Shown: piece after piece, positions 9,932 to 21,816 of the stretch
Position numbering within the stretch: the stretch's first letter is position 1
How the letters are laid out: every line of letters starts with the position of its first letter
Assembly (NCBI RefSeq): GCF_000210295.1
Contig: NC_026734.1
Span: 620,001-684,000 of the forward strand
Length of the DNA: 64,000 nt
DNA from: Trypanosoma brucei gambiense DAL972
Taxonomy: Eukaryota; Euglenozoa; Kinetoplastea; Trypanosomatida; Trypanosomatidae
Direction: 5' to 3'
Position numbers and translations under genes: made by a program
Notes under the pieces: generated by a model
The model's input: the letters and a program-made list of their open reading frames with translations, nothing else
What the model was told of the DNA's origin: nothing
The model's database searches: none

Positions 9932-12900
9932 TTGATATGCGTTTTTGGTTTTGAAAATTGCGTTTTTTTTCTTTTTTCGGGTGTTGGAAATTTAGAGGGC
10001 ATTTCTCGCAGTGGAGGAGGCGCTGCGTACATTTATGACTTCTCTTTTTCTTTTTTTTTTTTTAAAAAAAAAAGAGAACAAAAACAAAAAGAAAAAGAAA
10101 AAGGAAAACAAAAAGAAAAAGGAAAAGGAAAAGGGAAAGAGAGGTAGGGCAGAGGAGAAAAAGGTTGTGGTGGTGGAGGATGAGTTTAGATGCGAAAACA
10201 ATAAATATTAGGATTGAGAAGTGAGATGCGAGTAGAGTTTGGATTATTGCGTCAATTAGGTGATAAAACATGTGGGGTGAGGGACGCTGAGGTGTAACAT
10301 GAAACTAAGGGAAGGGGAACTACACAAATACAAGCAATGATATGTAGGCATTTGCATTTGCGCATGAATGTAAAAATAAATATGTTCAAACGTGAATGCA
10401 TGAGGGGGGGGGGATGTGTTGTGGGGAGTTGAAAGGATGGGATTACTGATGATTTTATTACTCGATGAGCATTACAAAAAAAAAAAAAGAGAAAAAAGGG
10501 GATTTCTTGTATCTTTTTTTTTTCTCCTCATTTCCACACCAAAAGGTAGTCAAAAACGTTGGGACGGGATTATGTGCCGGTGGGCTCCAATGCGGTGCAT
10601 CATTTTTTTTCTTTTTTTTCTTTTTAGTTACTTTTATTATTATTATTATTATATGGCCACAGCCACGGCTATGGTCATCATCATCATCATCATCATCACT
10701 ACCATTGTGATCCTTGTAGTTTCCCGGATTCCTTTTAAGTGTTTGAACCTTTTCACTCCCCTGTGATGCACTTCTGTTGTTTGAGTGTGCAGAGGGGGCA
10801 TGATTAAATAGTTAAAGAATTTTTTTTTATTCTAAAAAAAAAAAGTAGATCAAAGAAACAAACAAACAAACAGAGAAGCGCAAAAGGGATTCACCTGTAA
10901 GCACCACTGCGGTTCTCCGGGATTTCACATTCAGGAATCGAAACTTCACGTCTTTTTCCCTTTTTCCCTCTTCTCTTCTCTTCTCTGTACCACCCAATTA
11001 AGGCAAACACATATGGTGTGTATATTTGCCCATAGTTACATTGGGGGTTGAATGGATGTGGTGTGAGGGCAATGTTATGAATGAGTAAAGATAAAAGTGT
11101 CAGTGCGTGTGTGTGTGTGTGGCGAGACCATATTTTTCGGAATCACGGTTGGTGGTTTTTGATTTTCTTTTTTTGATTTTTCTTTTTCTTTTTTTGTTTT
11201 TGTTTCTTTCCCTCCTTTTCTCACTCTTTCTTTTTCCCCTGTTTTCGTCATTTGTCGTTCATTGCTATTTATCATCATCGTTAATATTGCTATTATTTTT
11301 CTTATTTATTTATTTTCAAATGATAGCCTTAAATTGTTTTGGTGCCCCTTTTGTTTGTTCCCGCTAATCCCTCAGCCCTTTTCCCAAACCATTTATCCCC
11401 CTGTGAAATTTCTCATGAAATGACATTAGACACTTAAAATGTACGTGTGGAAGTTGTCTGTCATTTGTCATTTGTCATTTGTCATTTGTTGTTTGTATAT
11501 TTTTACATTGATATGAGAGCAAAAAACACCAACAAAAAAAAACAAAAAAGAAGGACGATGATGAAATTAAGTGAATACGTCACTTTAATGGAGGGATGAG
11601 TCATGAAAGTTTCCCTTTTCCTGTTACTCATTTTTTTTTTTCAGTTTTCACCTTCTCCCCGAAAGTTTTATTCCCGCTTGCGACTGTCGCCTTCCTTTTC
11701 TTCTTTTCTTCTTTCTTTTCCTGTTGTTATTGTTGTTACGGCATCCAATCCATGTACTAATACCACAACTCGCCGTTTTCTCGATTCTTTTTTCTTTTCT
11801 CTTTTTTTTACTGTTTCGTTCCGCTCTTTTTTTTTTTAAATTATTTGAAATGTGCTAATCCTTTTTTTTCTTTTCTTTATTTGTTTGTGAGTTTATCCCC
11901 CCCTGTATTTTAGCCCCTCCTCATATATATATATATCTATATCTATATCTATATTATTTTACATGCGGTCACAATCAGCTTCACTTTTACTTCCCTTTCT
12001 CTTTTATATTCCTGTAGTTGCACGTTCAATAATATTATAATTATTGAAATGATTGTTGCGACTATTGTTCTTTCCGTGCTGTTAAAGGCTACGAGGGTTA
12101 TGGACAATTTATTTTTTTTAGTCATTACTGATGTTTAAACAATTTCACTACATAAAAAAAAAATAATAATAATGTAATATTATTATGTTTGTCATTTATT
12201 ATTTCTCATCATTACGTTTCTCCCTCTTTTTCTCTCTCTTTCTCGTGTTTTTTTCCTTTCATAAAAGGTAGAATATTCATTGCTGAATCCAAACCGTCCG
12301 TCAGTGTAAAGTATTTGGACATAAACATAAAAAAAAAAAAGACACACGCGCACACGTACACACGCAGCTGTGTACAGTAAAAGCCGAATCAAACGTGCTC
12401 TCGTTTTTTTTTCCCACCCCGTCCTGACTTTTTTTTTTTTTCGTTGTCATTTTTTCCTCAGCGATCGGAACAACAACAACAACACCAACAAAAAAGAAAA
12501 CAAAAGGAGGGGAGGATTTCTTGAGCAGAGTTGTGTGACTGCTCAGTGAGATTTTTGAGGTGAACAGCCATCAAAGTTTCAGATACGGGTGTGATAAACT
12601 CATACGGAAGGAAAGCCTGAAAGAGAAAGAAAAGGAAGGGAATTGACGTTGGTATTTGTGTTTGAACAAAGGATAAGGGTGATTTAGAAGAGGGAAAGAA
12701 GGGGAAAAAAAGAAACTAAAAGAAAAAAAAACAAAGAAAAGGAAAAAAGAGAATTGGATTATAGGGAAGTAGGCGGAAAGAAAGAAGAGGATAGTGAGAT
12801 TAGAAGGAAAGAGGGAAGACAAAAGCAGGAGGCCGTAAAAGAATAGAACTGGTGCCTTCCTGTGCAGGTGGGTGCGTGTTTCCACACTCTTGGGAGCAAG

Positions 12901-13102
12901 GGGACATACATACATATTGATAAGGAGGGAGAGAGAAGGTAAAAGGAAGGAAGAAGAAGGAAAACCACAACAAAAAAAAGGAAGTAACCGAACACAGCGG
13001 CCGTGGGGTTTGTCAACGACTGTCACTTTCACTTGAGTGAAGGGACGTTATAACAACAACAACAATAACAAAGGGAACACAGGGCAAAAATCCAAGTTGA
13101 AA
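9932..13102. other. Intergenic spacer, no gene seen
   Basis: About 3.2 kb. It holds a T13/A10 self-complementary block at 10051-10073 followed by AAAAG repeats, TTA repeats near 10635-10652, CAT repeats at about 10676-10698, a GT run near 11105-11120, about four copies of CATTTGT near 11460-11488, TATC/TA repeats near 11925-11955, and long purine-rich sequence from 12600 to 13000 ahead of the next gene. No coding-like ORF on either strand. Confidence 0.65.
12394..12461 (+). promoter_or_regulatory. Candidate trans-splice signal for the gene at 13103
   Basis: Two strong T/C tracts (12404-12420 and 12429-12458) end in CCTCAG, AG at 12460-12461, a textbook kinetoplastid acceptor. The implied 5'UTR is about 640 bases and purine-rich. 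Confidence 0.55.
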
Positions 13103-16100
13103 ATGGAGAACGACTATCCCGTTAACCTGCGAGTGGATATCGCTCCTGAAGATGGCACGGTTATGCTTCCCGGAAGCATAACCATCACCCGCACCACCGT
13201 TTCCGTGTTCAAGTTGCGTGAATCCACGGATGAGGAGCCGCTGTTTATTGGCGTGTGCTCCGTCCCATTAATTAAGTTCTCCCGCTGCCCCAGTACAGTC
13301 TTTCCGAGAACCGATGCCCTTTTGCTGACGAGCGTCTCGGGGCATCTTTTTATTAACGCCGCCCTCACAGCTGGAGTGGTGCCACCAGAGGAAAGTGGGC
13401 CCGGGACCCCGAGCTCTAGTGCCAGTGACATCGCACGCAGTCATGCATCAGGAACCCGGCGAGACTCTGTTGATGAGCGCCGTAAGAAAATTGACAACCC
13501 CGGCCTTTGGACACGACTACGGCTGGAGTTTCGCGACAACGACGACTGCGACCGCTGCGTTGAGGCCCTCCTCGCGCGCCACGCAGAGGAGCTTAATTCA
13601 CGCGGTACATCATCCACAAGTTCCCTTTCTAAGTCTCACTCCCAAAACGATGTTACGGGTGCGTCACGTAGTCGCAGGGATTCTTCCATGCGCACACACA
13701 GTGGCCCACGGCGCAGTACACACAGCGAATCGACCAGGTCAACGGAGAGTTCGATGAGGAGCACACAGGAGGACTTAGTCCGAAGTTCGCGCGGTGGAGA
13801 GAGCCGCAACAGTCGCGGTGATGCAAGCAGATCTGGTGGAACTCCATTAAGAAGTGCGCCAGATGACTCCCGACGTTCCCGTGGACCAAAGAGCCATTCC
13901 GTCCGCAGCAACCCAACAAGAACGGGTGGGACTCCGTCGAGCGGNNNNNNNNNNNNNNNNNNNNNNNNNNNNNNNNNNNNNNNNNNNNNNNNNNNNNNNN
14001 NNNNNNNNNNNNNNNNNNNNNNNNNNNNNNNNNNNNNNCTCCCTTAAGGAGCGCGCATAACGAAACGGCCCGCAATAGCCGCAGTGAGGCAAGCAGATCT
14101 GGTGGAACTCCATTAAGAAGTGCGCCAGATGACTCTCGACGCTCCCGCGGCCCGGAGAGCCATTCCGTCCGCAGCGACACGACAAGAACGGGTGGGACTC
14201 CGTCGAGGGGTGGGCCAGATGATGTTCGGCACTCTCGAGGCCCTGATAGCCATTCCAGTCACAGTGAGCTGAGCAGGTCTGGTGGAACGCCCCCACGAAG
14301 TGCGCCAGATGCTATGTTCCGACATTCCCGTGGCCCCGATAGTCAAACTACCCGCAGTGAAGCGAGCAGGTCGGTCAGGAGCTCCTCAAAGCACTCACCC
14401 GCTGGTGCAGGCAGATCAACGGGAACGACTAGGTCAAGTGGAACAGCCCTTCCCGCCGGAGCTGGTGTCAGCGAAATGATGCACACGTGCCGCAGCGGAC
14501 CGACGTACATGGAGGGCTCATGCACGAGTTCTAATGCCCGCCGAAACGGTGGGATCCATCACGGGTCGGACCGGACACCCATCCGTGCTGGTCGAGGTCC
14601 CGCGGACGGCGATTCCGAATCAGATGCAGCCTCATCGGCTGTGGACATCCGACGGCATGGCCGGAGCAGCGTAACCAGTAGCGCCAGCAGGGGCAGTGGT
14701 TTGGACAGCCAACCCTTAACTCCTAGCGGGAGCGAAGTGGGGAGGCAGAAGCGCCGTTCAGGTTCCCCAGCAGACTTCCACACTCCCAACAGCAAGCGGC
14801 GGGATTCTCAGTCGGAGTACTCACAGGACAGTCAGTTAACCCCCCGTGGCCTCCCGAATCGCAGCCGGGGAGACGGCAGTTATAGAGAGGCGGATTCCGT
14901 AAGCGAGCTACGGACACCACGGAGCTCGTTAAGGGAAGGGAGCCGCGACGGCTATGGAACAAGGGCTCCAGGCACCGCAAGGGATGCACCAAACGCAGCC
15001 CAGTCCCCATACAACATCCGCCGACATTCACTCAACAGCACTGGAACAAGCACGATGCAAACATCAGTGATCGACTCCATCGTGGGGGGCGGCCATGATA
15101 GGGGGCGTGCCCACAGCCAAGCAACGTCCGCAAGAACGACACCGTACAACTCTCGCAGCCCACCCGGCCACCCATCCACGGGCAAAAAGCGCACGGAGCT
15201 GCAGTATTTCCTGCGATGCATTCTCAAATTTATGCACCACCGTCTCCATTTCATGCAATACTTACACAAGGAGGTCGTCTTCGAGGCTTACCTCCACGAG
15301 GAGGCGCGGCTGCTCGGCGGACGCCCCCGATCGCGTTCGATGCGACGTTCCTCCCGTGCCACCTCCGCCAGTCACAACGCCAGCCGCATGAGTGCCTCAC
15401 CGCGCCGCTCATTGATCCCTCCTGGTCTGGAGGAGGCTCATCGGCTCCGTGAGATCGAGGACCGCCTTCGCGAGGTGGAGAATTTGCACCGCACGACCGA
15501 ACTGGAGCGAGCTGAGTTGGAGAGGCGGCAGCGTGAATTTGAGGAGGAGCGGCGAGATTTCGAGAGGCGCCGTCAGGAACTGGCCCACCAGCGCCTAGAG
15601 GTACAGGATTTGTTGCGAGAAGTTGGGGATAGGTGGAGGGATGGTGACCGCATGGGTGGTATGGGCAGTGGCATCAACAGGTTTGACTACCTGAGTGATC
15701 AGAGACCTCGTGACAGCTACGGTTATGGTGAGGGCATCGGATCTCGCCATTCTTCACATCACAGTAGGCAGCGTGATAGTGACACCCTTTCAGTACCTAC
15801 AGGAGAGGCTAAGTTGCTTTTGTCCTCGCAGAAGCCTCCGGCATTAGAGGAGGCGTTGGATGAGGCCGATTACCCCACTGCTTTTGTGGATCGTTACGTT
15901 TACGGTGATGAGTGGAGAATGTTGCTCCCCAAGCGCGAGATGGAGGTTCGTTTCAATGCCCTCGTCGACACATGCATCGCCCTTAAGCTCCCACGCCGCC
16001 TTGTGACAATTTTAACCGTGTCCGTGGAACAACCGGGACTGCGGGTTACAGCAGAGGTTCGCCACAACCCAGAAACCCTGTCACGCGATGTGTTGACGCG

Positions 16101-17946
16101 TCGCTTCACCACGCAGCCTCTCCGCTTTCTCCAGCGGCTTTATGATCTCCGCCACTACTACGCCATGGACGATACGGTTGCAAACGCACCGCAGCGGAGC
16201 CTGCCACGTGGGTCGCGGGGAACATCACGAGGCACGCCGCTTCAAGGTAGCCGCGTGCTCCCAGGTGTGATACCGCGGGTGAATGAAAACAGCGGTATTT
16301 ATGATGAGTCCAGCGACGACGATCTGATGGGCGACAACGCGATGGTGGACCCGATGGCTCGCATGCGTGAGTTTCAGCGAGGTGCTGAACGCCGCCGCCT
16401 CCAGCGTGAACTCGAGTCAGCGAATATGCGTGAAAAAAAGCAAGCCACACAGCAGAAGCAGCGTAGATTTCAGCAATTAGAGCAGCTGGAGCAGGAGGAA
16501 TCGATGGGCCGCAGCAGCATTGTGCTTGCCGAGCTACAAACCCGCCGCTCAATGTTTGCATCTGCTGTGTTCAGGCAGCGTCCCAGCGCCATTACACTAA
16601 GACGACAGCTGGAGGAAAAGGAACAAGTGGAGCGTTCTTTGCTTGAGGTGGGGTACGTCCGGCAGACGCAGGTGCTCATGCAGGCTCATCGCCGTAATCT
16701 CAATTTTGTTCGCCTCCTCATGCACGAGGCTGAGCGTCGCTTGCGTCATGTGGAGCTTGAGCGTGAGGCTCGCATGGAGTTGGATATCATGATGAATCCC
16801 ACACGGTGGGTAAAGTCCGTGTCGCTGCCGGAGGTGAATGAGCGCACGCGGCGGCAGAGGCTTGTTGCTGCAGAGATGAAGCAGCGGATGCACATATACG
16901 CGAACATCCGGAGTTTTGTGGCCGATGCCGTGCAGAGTGAAATTGACACACTGATCAGCGACGAGATGGCCGCACGTTTGGTGCTCGGTGCGGATGAGAT
17001 GAAGTCGCGTATAGATCTTTACAGCTGGAGCCAGGCACCCGGCAGCATTTACACACCTCGCTCAGCCGCAATAGCCGCTGCAGGGCGTCAGGGGATTCCA
17101 CCGCAAGCATTACATGCTCTTTTTGCGGAAGAATCCGTTGAGCGCGTTCACTTGGGCAACGATGAGTTGCGCCGCCGCCACCTTTACCAGCGGGAGTACA
17201 TCATTACAACAGAGGATGCAGCCCGCAATGACATTGAGCTAGAGGAACTGGATGAGCACGTTACCATGTTGGATGGGCTCGTGCAGAAGAACCGTAAAAT
17301 GTTGGAGCGCCGCCGCCAGGAGCAGCAGCGATCAATTAAACTCCTCAGCGAGGAACAGTACTACCGTAAGAGTATCATAAATGACGAGCAGGACGAGTTT
17401 GAAGAGTTTATGGAGCAATTTGATGCAGAGATTAATGATATGATTATGACGGAGGCTTCACAGTTAGGCCCAGCACATGACATTGATAGTCCTTCCCGTC
17501 GCCGCCGCGTCCCCAGCACTCCACGACAGGCAAAATTGTTCCACTACATGTCTTTTGTGCCTGAAGACATGGATCATGTCCCCACTGCCAACTTGGCCAT
17601 TGAAGGGATGCTTGGTTGCAGCATTAATAAGAACTTGGAAGTAACATGTATTGCCCGGCCACTTCCAAAGGCAGAAGCGGAGGAACTTCAATTCCAAGCA
17701 GGTGATATGATACTTGACGTGGCTGGATATTCCCTCCACTCGCTCTCTCATCTACGTGAAGTACTTGCGAATCGCGCGATGCAAATTCAGCATGAAGCGC
17801 GTGAAGAATTTGATGATGTACCGGAAGATGAGCTTCTCACAAATCCGGCACTGCAGAAGTACATTGAAGTGCTTTGCGAGCACCATAACTTCCTCGTGCA
17901 GGTGCTGCGTGGTTGTGATATCTTCCAAATCATTGTGAAGTCCTAA
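13103..17946 (+). CDS. Large cytoskeleton-type protein: Ser/Arg repeats, coiled coils, FAZ1-like domain, C-terminal PDZ-like module (gap inside)
   Basis: One gene interrupted by a gap at 13945-14038. Upstream, ATG 13103 gives 280 residues; a GTG 66 bases earlier is not a credible start. Downstream, the frame is open from 14041, not only from the internal Met at 14314, and adds 1301 residues. Order of parts: an N-terminal beta-rich domain (about residues 1-175); Ser/Arg-rich sequence with a roughly 30-residue repeat (RSGGTP...SAPDDSR.SRGP.SHS) on both sides of the gap; a coiled coil at bases about 15430-15640; a globular segment at 15860-16160 with the pattern GDEW..LL...E....F..L.DTCIALKLP, which resembles the FAZ1 conserved domain of trypanosome flagellar proteins; long charged helices at 16360-17450; and a PDZ-like end at about 17680-17940 finishing FLVQVLRG. 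A flagellum/basal-body-associated scaffold is likely but inferred. The frame change across the gap is explained by the gap length being only an estimate. Confidence 0.85.
13800..14380 (+). repeat. In-gene tandem repeat of about 90 bp (30 residues), containing a gap
   Basis: Diverged copies of a unit encoding R(S/T)GGTP..(S/G)xPDD.R.SRGPxSHS flank the gap: one before it (from about 13827) and at least three after it (from about 14094). The repeat explains why assembly broke here, so copy number in the true genome may be larger than shown. Confidence 0.75.
13945..14038. other. Assembly gap (94 N) inside a tandem repeat
   Basis: 94 N. The flanking codon frames differ, so the real missing length is not 94 modulo 3, unless the gene is truly frameshifted. 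Confidence 0.95.
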
Positions 17947-20900
17947 ACGATGGAAAGTGCAATTAATCGCTTGAGTGACTGGAACTGTGTGTAAAGTAGA
18001 AGAAAAGTAATTGGGGAGGAGACGACAAATAAAAGGAGAATTAGATATGGCTTTTTCTTATGTTTTAGATGGAGCCAAAGAGCTTGGCACAAGGAAAAAG
18101 GTATGAGCCAATGTATATATATATATATATATATTAAACGTATTGATAACTCCGTTCTATGAGATGAAAGGGGTAAAAAAAAAAGGAAAAGAAGAGAGGG
18201 AAAAAAGAGTGACAGCGTGGCAGTGAATTATACATGCCATTCCGCACACATTTTCATTTTTTGTCACCCCAATGGGGTCTCTCTGTTGTTGCCTCCTTGT
18301 TGGAAATGGCCGGCAGGCATTTTAAAGGCGACGGGGTTCATATATGAGTGTTGTTGTTGTTGTTGTTGTTTTTCTTGCTTTTCGCTTTAAAATATAAATG
18401 AATAAAAAGTGAGAGTGAAAGAGAAGGGAACGAAAAGAAGAAAAAAAAAGTAGATCAAGCAGACAAACGGACTAAAACGAAAAAGGAAAAGAAAATAAAT
18501 GAGAGGAAGCGCGGCACTTCCATTTCCATTTCCATTTGAGTATATATATATATATATCTCCCTCTTCACATTTGCGAAGCATGAAACAAATAAACAAAGA
18601 GAAGAAGAAAAAAAAGATATGGGGTGAGTTGAGATCATAATAATTTACTACAATTACTGTTATGATGGTTATTTTTATTACTGTTGTCAAGTCAACACAA
18701 GGAGAGGATTAGAGGCGTGAAAAGGAGAGAAAACAAATTTTGAAATATAAAGCACTTTTTTTTTTGTTGCTGTTGTTGTTGTTGTCGATGTTGATGAATT
18801 TTGATGATGTTCCCTCCTTTTTTTAAAAAAAATTTAACTACCTATTTATCTATTTATCTATTTATTTAGTTATCTTTCTTTCCTTCTTTGTTTTATTTTT
18901 ATTTTGTGTCCTACCGTTTTGATTTGACTCTTTCCGTTGCTATATTTCCATTTATTAGACGTAATGAAGTGTTTTGAAAGATACAAGAAAGACAAGAAAA
19001 GAAAAGAGAAGGAAAAGAAAAAAGAAAACAACAACAACAGCAACATTATTAAAAGAAGAAAAGAAAAGAAGAAGCAAATAAAACAAATAAAAGGGGAAAT
19101 GAGGGAGTGTTCTCTCTATCCCTGCGTGGGACTGCAGGAGGTTCCAGCAGTTATGCACATGTAGTTCATATGTTATGTATTAATGTCGTGAGGGGAAAAT
19201 GATGACACGTATTTATTTATTTGTGTGTGTTTTGTTATTATTATTATTATTTAAAATAAATAAATAAACATAAAACAAAAACAAAAATATAAAAATGTTT
19301 ATTTATGCCTGTGAGAAGAGACATGGAAAAGGAAAAGGGGAATACGGGAGAGGGAGAGTATGGGAAGAGGAATATATAGGGAAAAATAGAGCAAAAAGGA
19401 ATGGAGGGTTCCGTTTGGCTTTCGATGGTAATATTCATAATAAATAATAAATAATAATAATGAGAAAAATAATGAGGTGAAATATGCGGGATTGTGTTTA
19501 TATGGCGCGCACACATTTTTTCTTTTTTTTTTTGTTTTTGCATCATCATTGCTTTGGCTACTTGTTTTCTTTTCTTTTTTTTTTTTGCATTATTTGTTTA
19601 CTGGGAAGAATTTTTTTGTTTTGTGTGTTTGTGTGTGTGTGGGTTTTTTTTTTTTGCCACTGGATCAAATAAAATAGCGGCAACAATAATAAAAAGAAAA
19701 AAAAGAGAAAGACTAAGGGAAATTATAATTGTTGTGTTAAATGTTAAACAAAAGTGAGTAATGTAAACAAAAAGAAATTATATATATTTCTAATGGGAGC
19801 AGGAGAAAAAAAAAAAGGAAGAGAGGAGAAAATAAAAATAAAATAAAAATAAAATACAAGGAGGTTTGGAGGATTACGATATTTGGAGTTTATGAACATA
19901 AGGGGGTAAATAGTCACCGTGAGATGAGAGTGAGGGTAAACGTGAAGATAAATAAATAAATTAATCGTATATGTAATAATGAAAAAAAAAAAAGGTGAAT
20001 ACTTGGAGAAAAGTATAACAAAAAATAAACAAAAAGAAAAGAAAAGAAAGGAAAAAAATAAACAAAAAGAAAAGAAAAGAGGAAAATGCAGGAGGAGAAA
20101 AAAGAGGGATGAAGTCCCATGCGACAGTGTCCCACCGTTTTCTAAGATTTTTTTTCGTTCCATTTACAATTTTGCCACTGAACACGTCACAGTTTCCTTT
20201 TTCCTTTTTTCCTTTTTTCCTCCTCTCCTCCGTCATTGCCCTTAAATTAAAGAATATGCGAATGATATGGTAACGTTGGGGAAGAGAAATGTCTGGGGAA
20301 ATTTACATATGTTTTATATACCTGTTGGTTCGCACTTTATATATATATATATTTATTTATTTTCCAGTTGTGTTTGTTGAAACCCGTGAGTCTGAGAGAA
20401 AATAGAAGGAAGTGAAGTGTAGCGGGTTCGCGCTTCTTTTTTTTTTTTTATAGAGTTTTTTTTTTACATTTTTACTCATCTCCGGTATGGTGGCGCACAG
20501 CAGTAATTCCTAATATTATTATTATTATTAATTATTAATTATTAATTATTGTTTATTATTATTATTATCATTTCCCTTTCCTTCCCTCTTTTCAGCTCCG
20601 AAGTTCCGTATGTGTCAAACTTCCACAAAAATGTCGAATGTAGAGGCTCCTGCCAGCGAAATGAACAAAAAAGAAAGAAAAAAGGAAGAAAAGGAAAGAG
20701 AGCAGGGTAAAGTTTTAAAAAAAGAAAAAAATACTAAAAAGGAAAGTTTCTCCCTGTCTTTTTTTAAAAAAAATTTATTTACACTTTTATTTCATGAATT
20801 TTGGTTCTTTGTTTGTTTGTTTGTTTCTTTCTTTCTTCTCATTTCTTCTCTCATTTCCTCGTAATTCGGTGCCACTGTACGTTTATATCATGGCAACAGT

Positions 20901-21270
20901 GCCACAACCGTATGTCACCATCGCTACCACTGTTATTATATTATATATTTATATTATATAGTAATAATACTAAAAATAATTACTTTCATTACGACTAGTA
21001 CCTACGATTACTACCATTGCTAGAAGAGTGGTTGTAGTGAAATAGTTGGAAATATTATGTGATGTTGCTAACAATTATTGCGGTGCATACGAACATATAC
21101 ACATATGCTTATATATGCGTATGTGCGTGTGTCAGTGCCATGTCGTCTTTTATTTATTTTCATTTTTATTCCTCTTTCACCTGGTTCTCCCAACTTGTTG
21201 TTCGCGTATGTATTTTTCTCGTTTTCTTTTTTTTCTCTTCTTCTTTTCTTTTCCTTTTGTGAATGTTGAG

Positions 21271-21305
21271 TTTAGTTTAGTTTAGTTTAGTTTAGTTTAG
21301 TTTAG
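21271..21305 (+). repeat. TTTAG pentanucleotide repeat, seven copies
   Basis: Seven perfect TTTAG units lie upstream of the candidate splice acceptor of the gene at 21817. Each unit carries an AG, which matters for mapping the true acceptor. It is not a telomeric repeat (those are TTAGGG). Confidence 0.85.
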
Positions 21306-21400
21306 TTTCTGTTTTACTTTTTGTTTTTTTTCCTTTTTTATTTAGTTGCTGGCTCCCTGTCTTTGAATCTCTGCGGGGAGCCTCTGTTGTGGTATATTCT

Positions 21401-21442
21401 CGTTTCTTTTTTTTTTTTTGTGTTTGTGTGACTTTGCGGCAG
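21401..21442 (+). promoter_or_regulatory. Candidate trans-splice signal for the gene at 21817
   Basis: A T-rich tract at about 21401-21419 is followed by GGCAG at 21438-21442. A second option, the T tract at 21766-21783 with AG at 21802-21803, would leave a 5'UTR of only 13-14 bases. The choice cannot be made from sequence alone. Confidence 0.4.
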
Positions 21443-21816
21443 TCCATCAACGAAACTTATAAAAGTGAAAAGGAAACAAAAACAAAAGGAAAGGAACGTT
21501 GAAAAAAAAAACCCCTAAGAGATATTAACTATCAACATTTACGAAGAAAGGATAGGGGGAATAGATATAACGGGGAGCCGCATTGATACAAAAATATACA
21601 CATACACACAAGGGAATAAATATATACTCATAAATATAGAAGGTAAGAGAGGGAAAGAAAAAGAAAAAAAGAAAAAAAGAAAAGGAAAAGGAATAAGGGA
21701 ATAAGAGAACAGAAACGAGAGACACATACACACACGAAGAAGGACAAGTAGTCCATTGTCGAGCTGTTTTCTTTTTTTTTTTTGTCTGTTTACCGTAACG
21801 AAGTGAGCATTTTTCA

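Larger units (their letters stand above)
17947..21816. other. Intergenic spacer, no gene seen
   Basis: The longest spacer, about 3.9 kb. It holds TA runs near 18115-18134 and 18541-18556, a GTT run near 18350-18370, ATCTATTT repeats near 18842-18868, TTA/ATTA repeats around 20511-20570, T-to-A switches at about 18818-18832 and 20759-20773, and seven copies of TTTAG at 21271-21305. No ORF above about 140 codons, and none with protein-like composition. Confidence 0.65.

Noticed and set aside
21271..21305. TTTAG repeat as internal telomeric sequence
   Set aside because: The unit is TTTAG, not TTAGGG, and lies inside a normal spacer.
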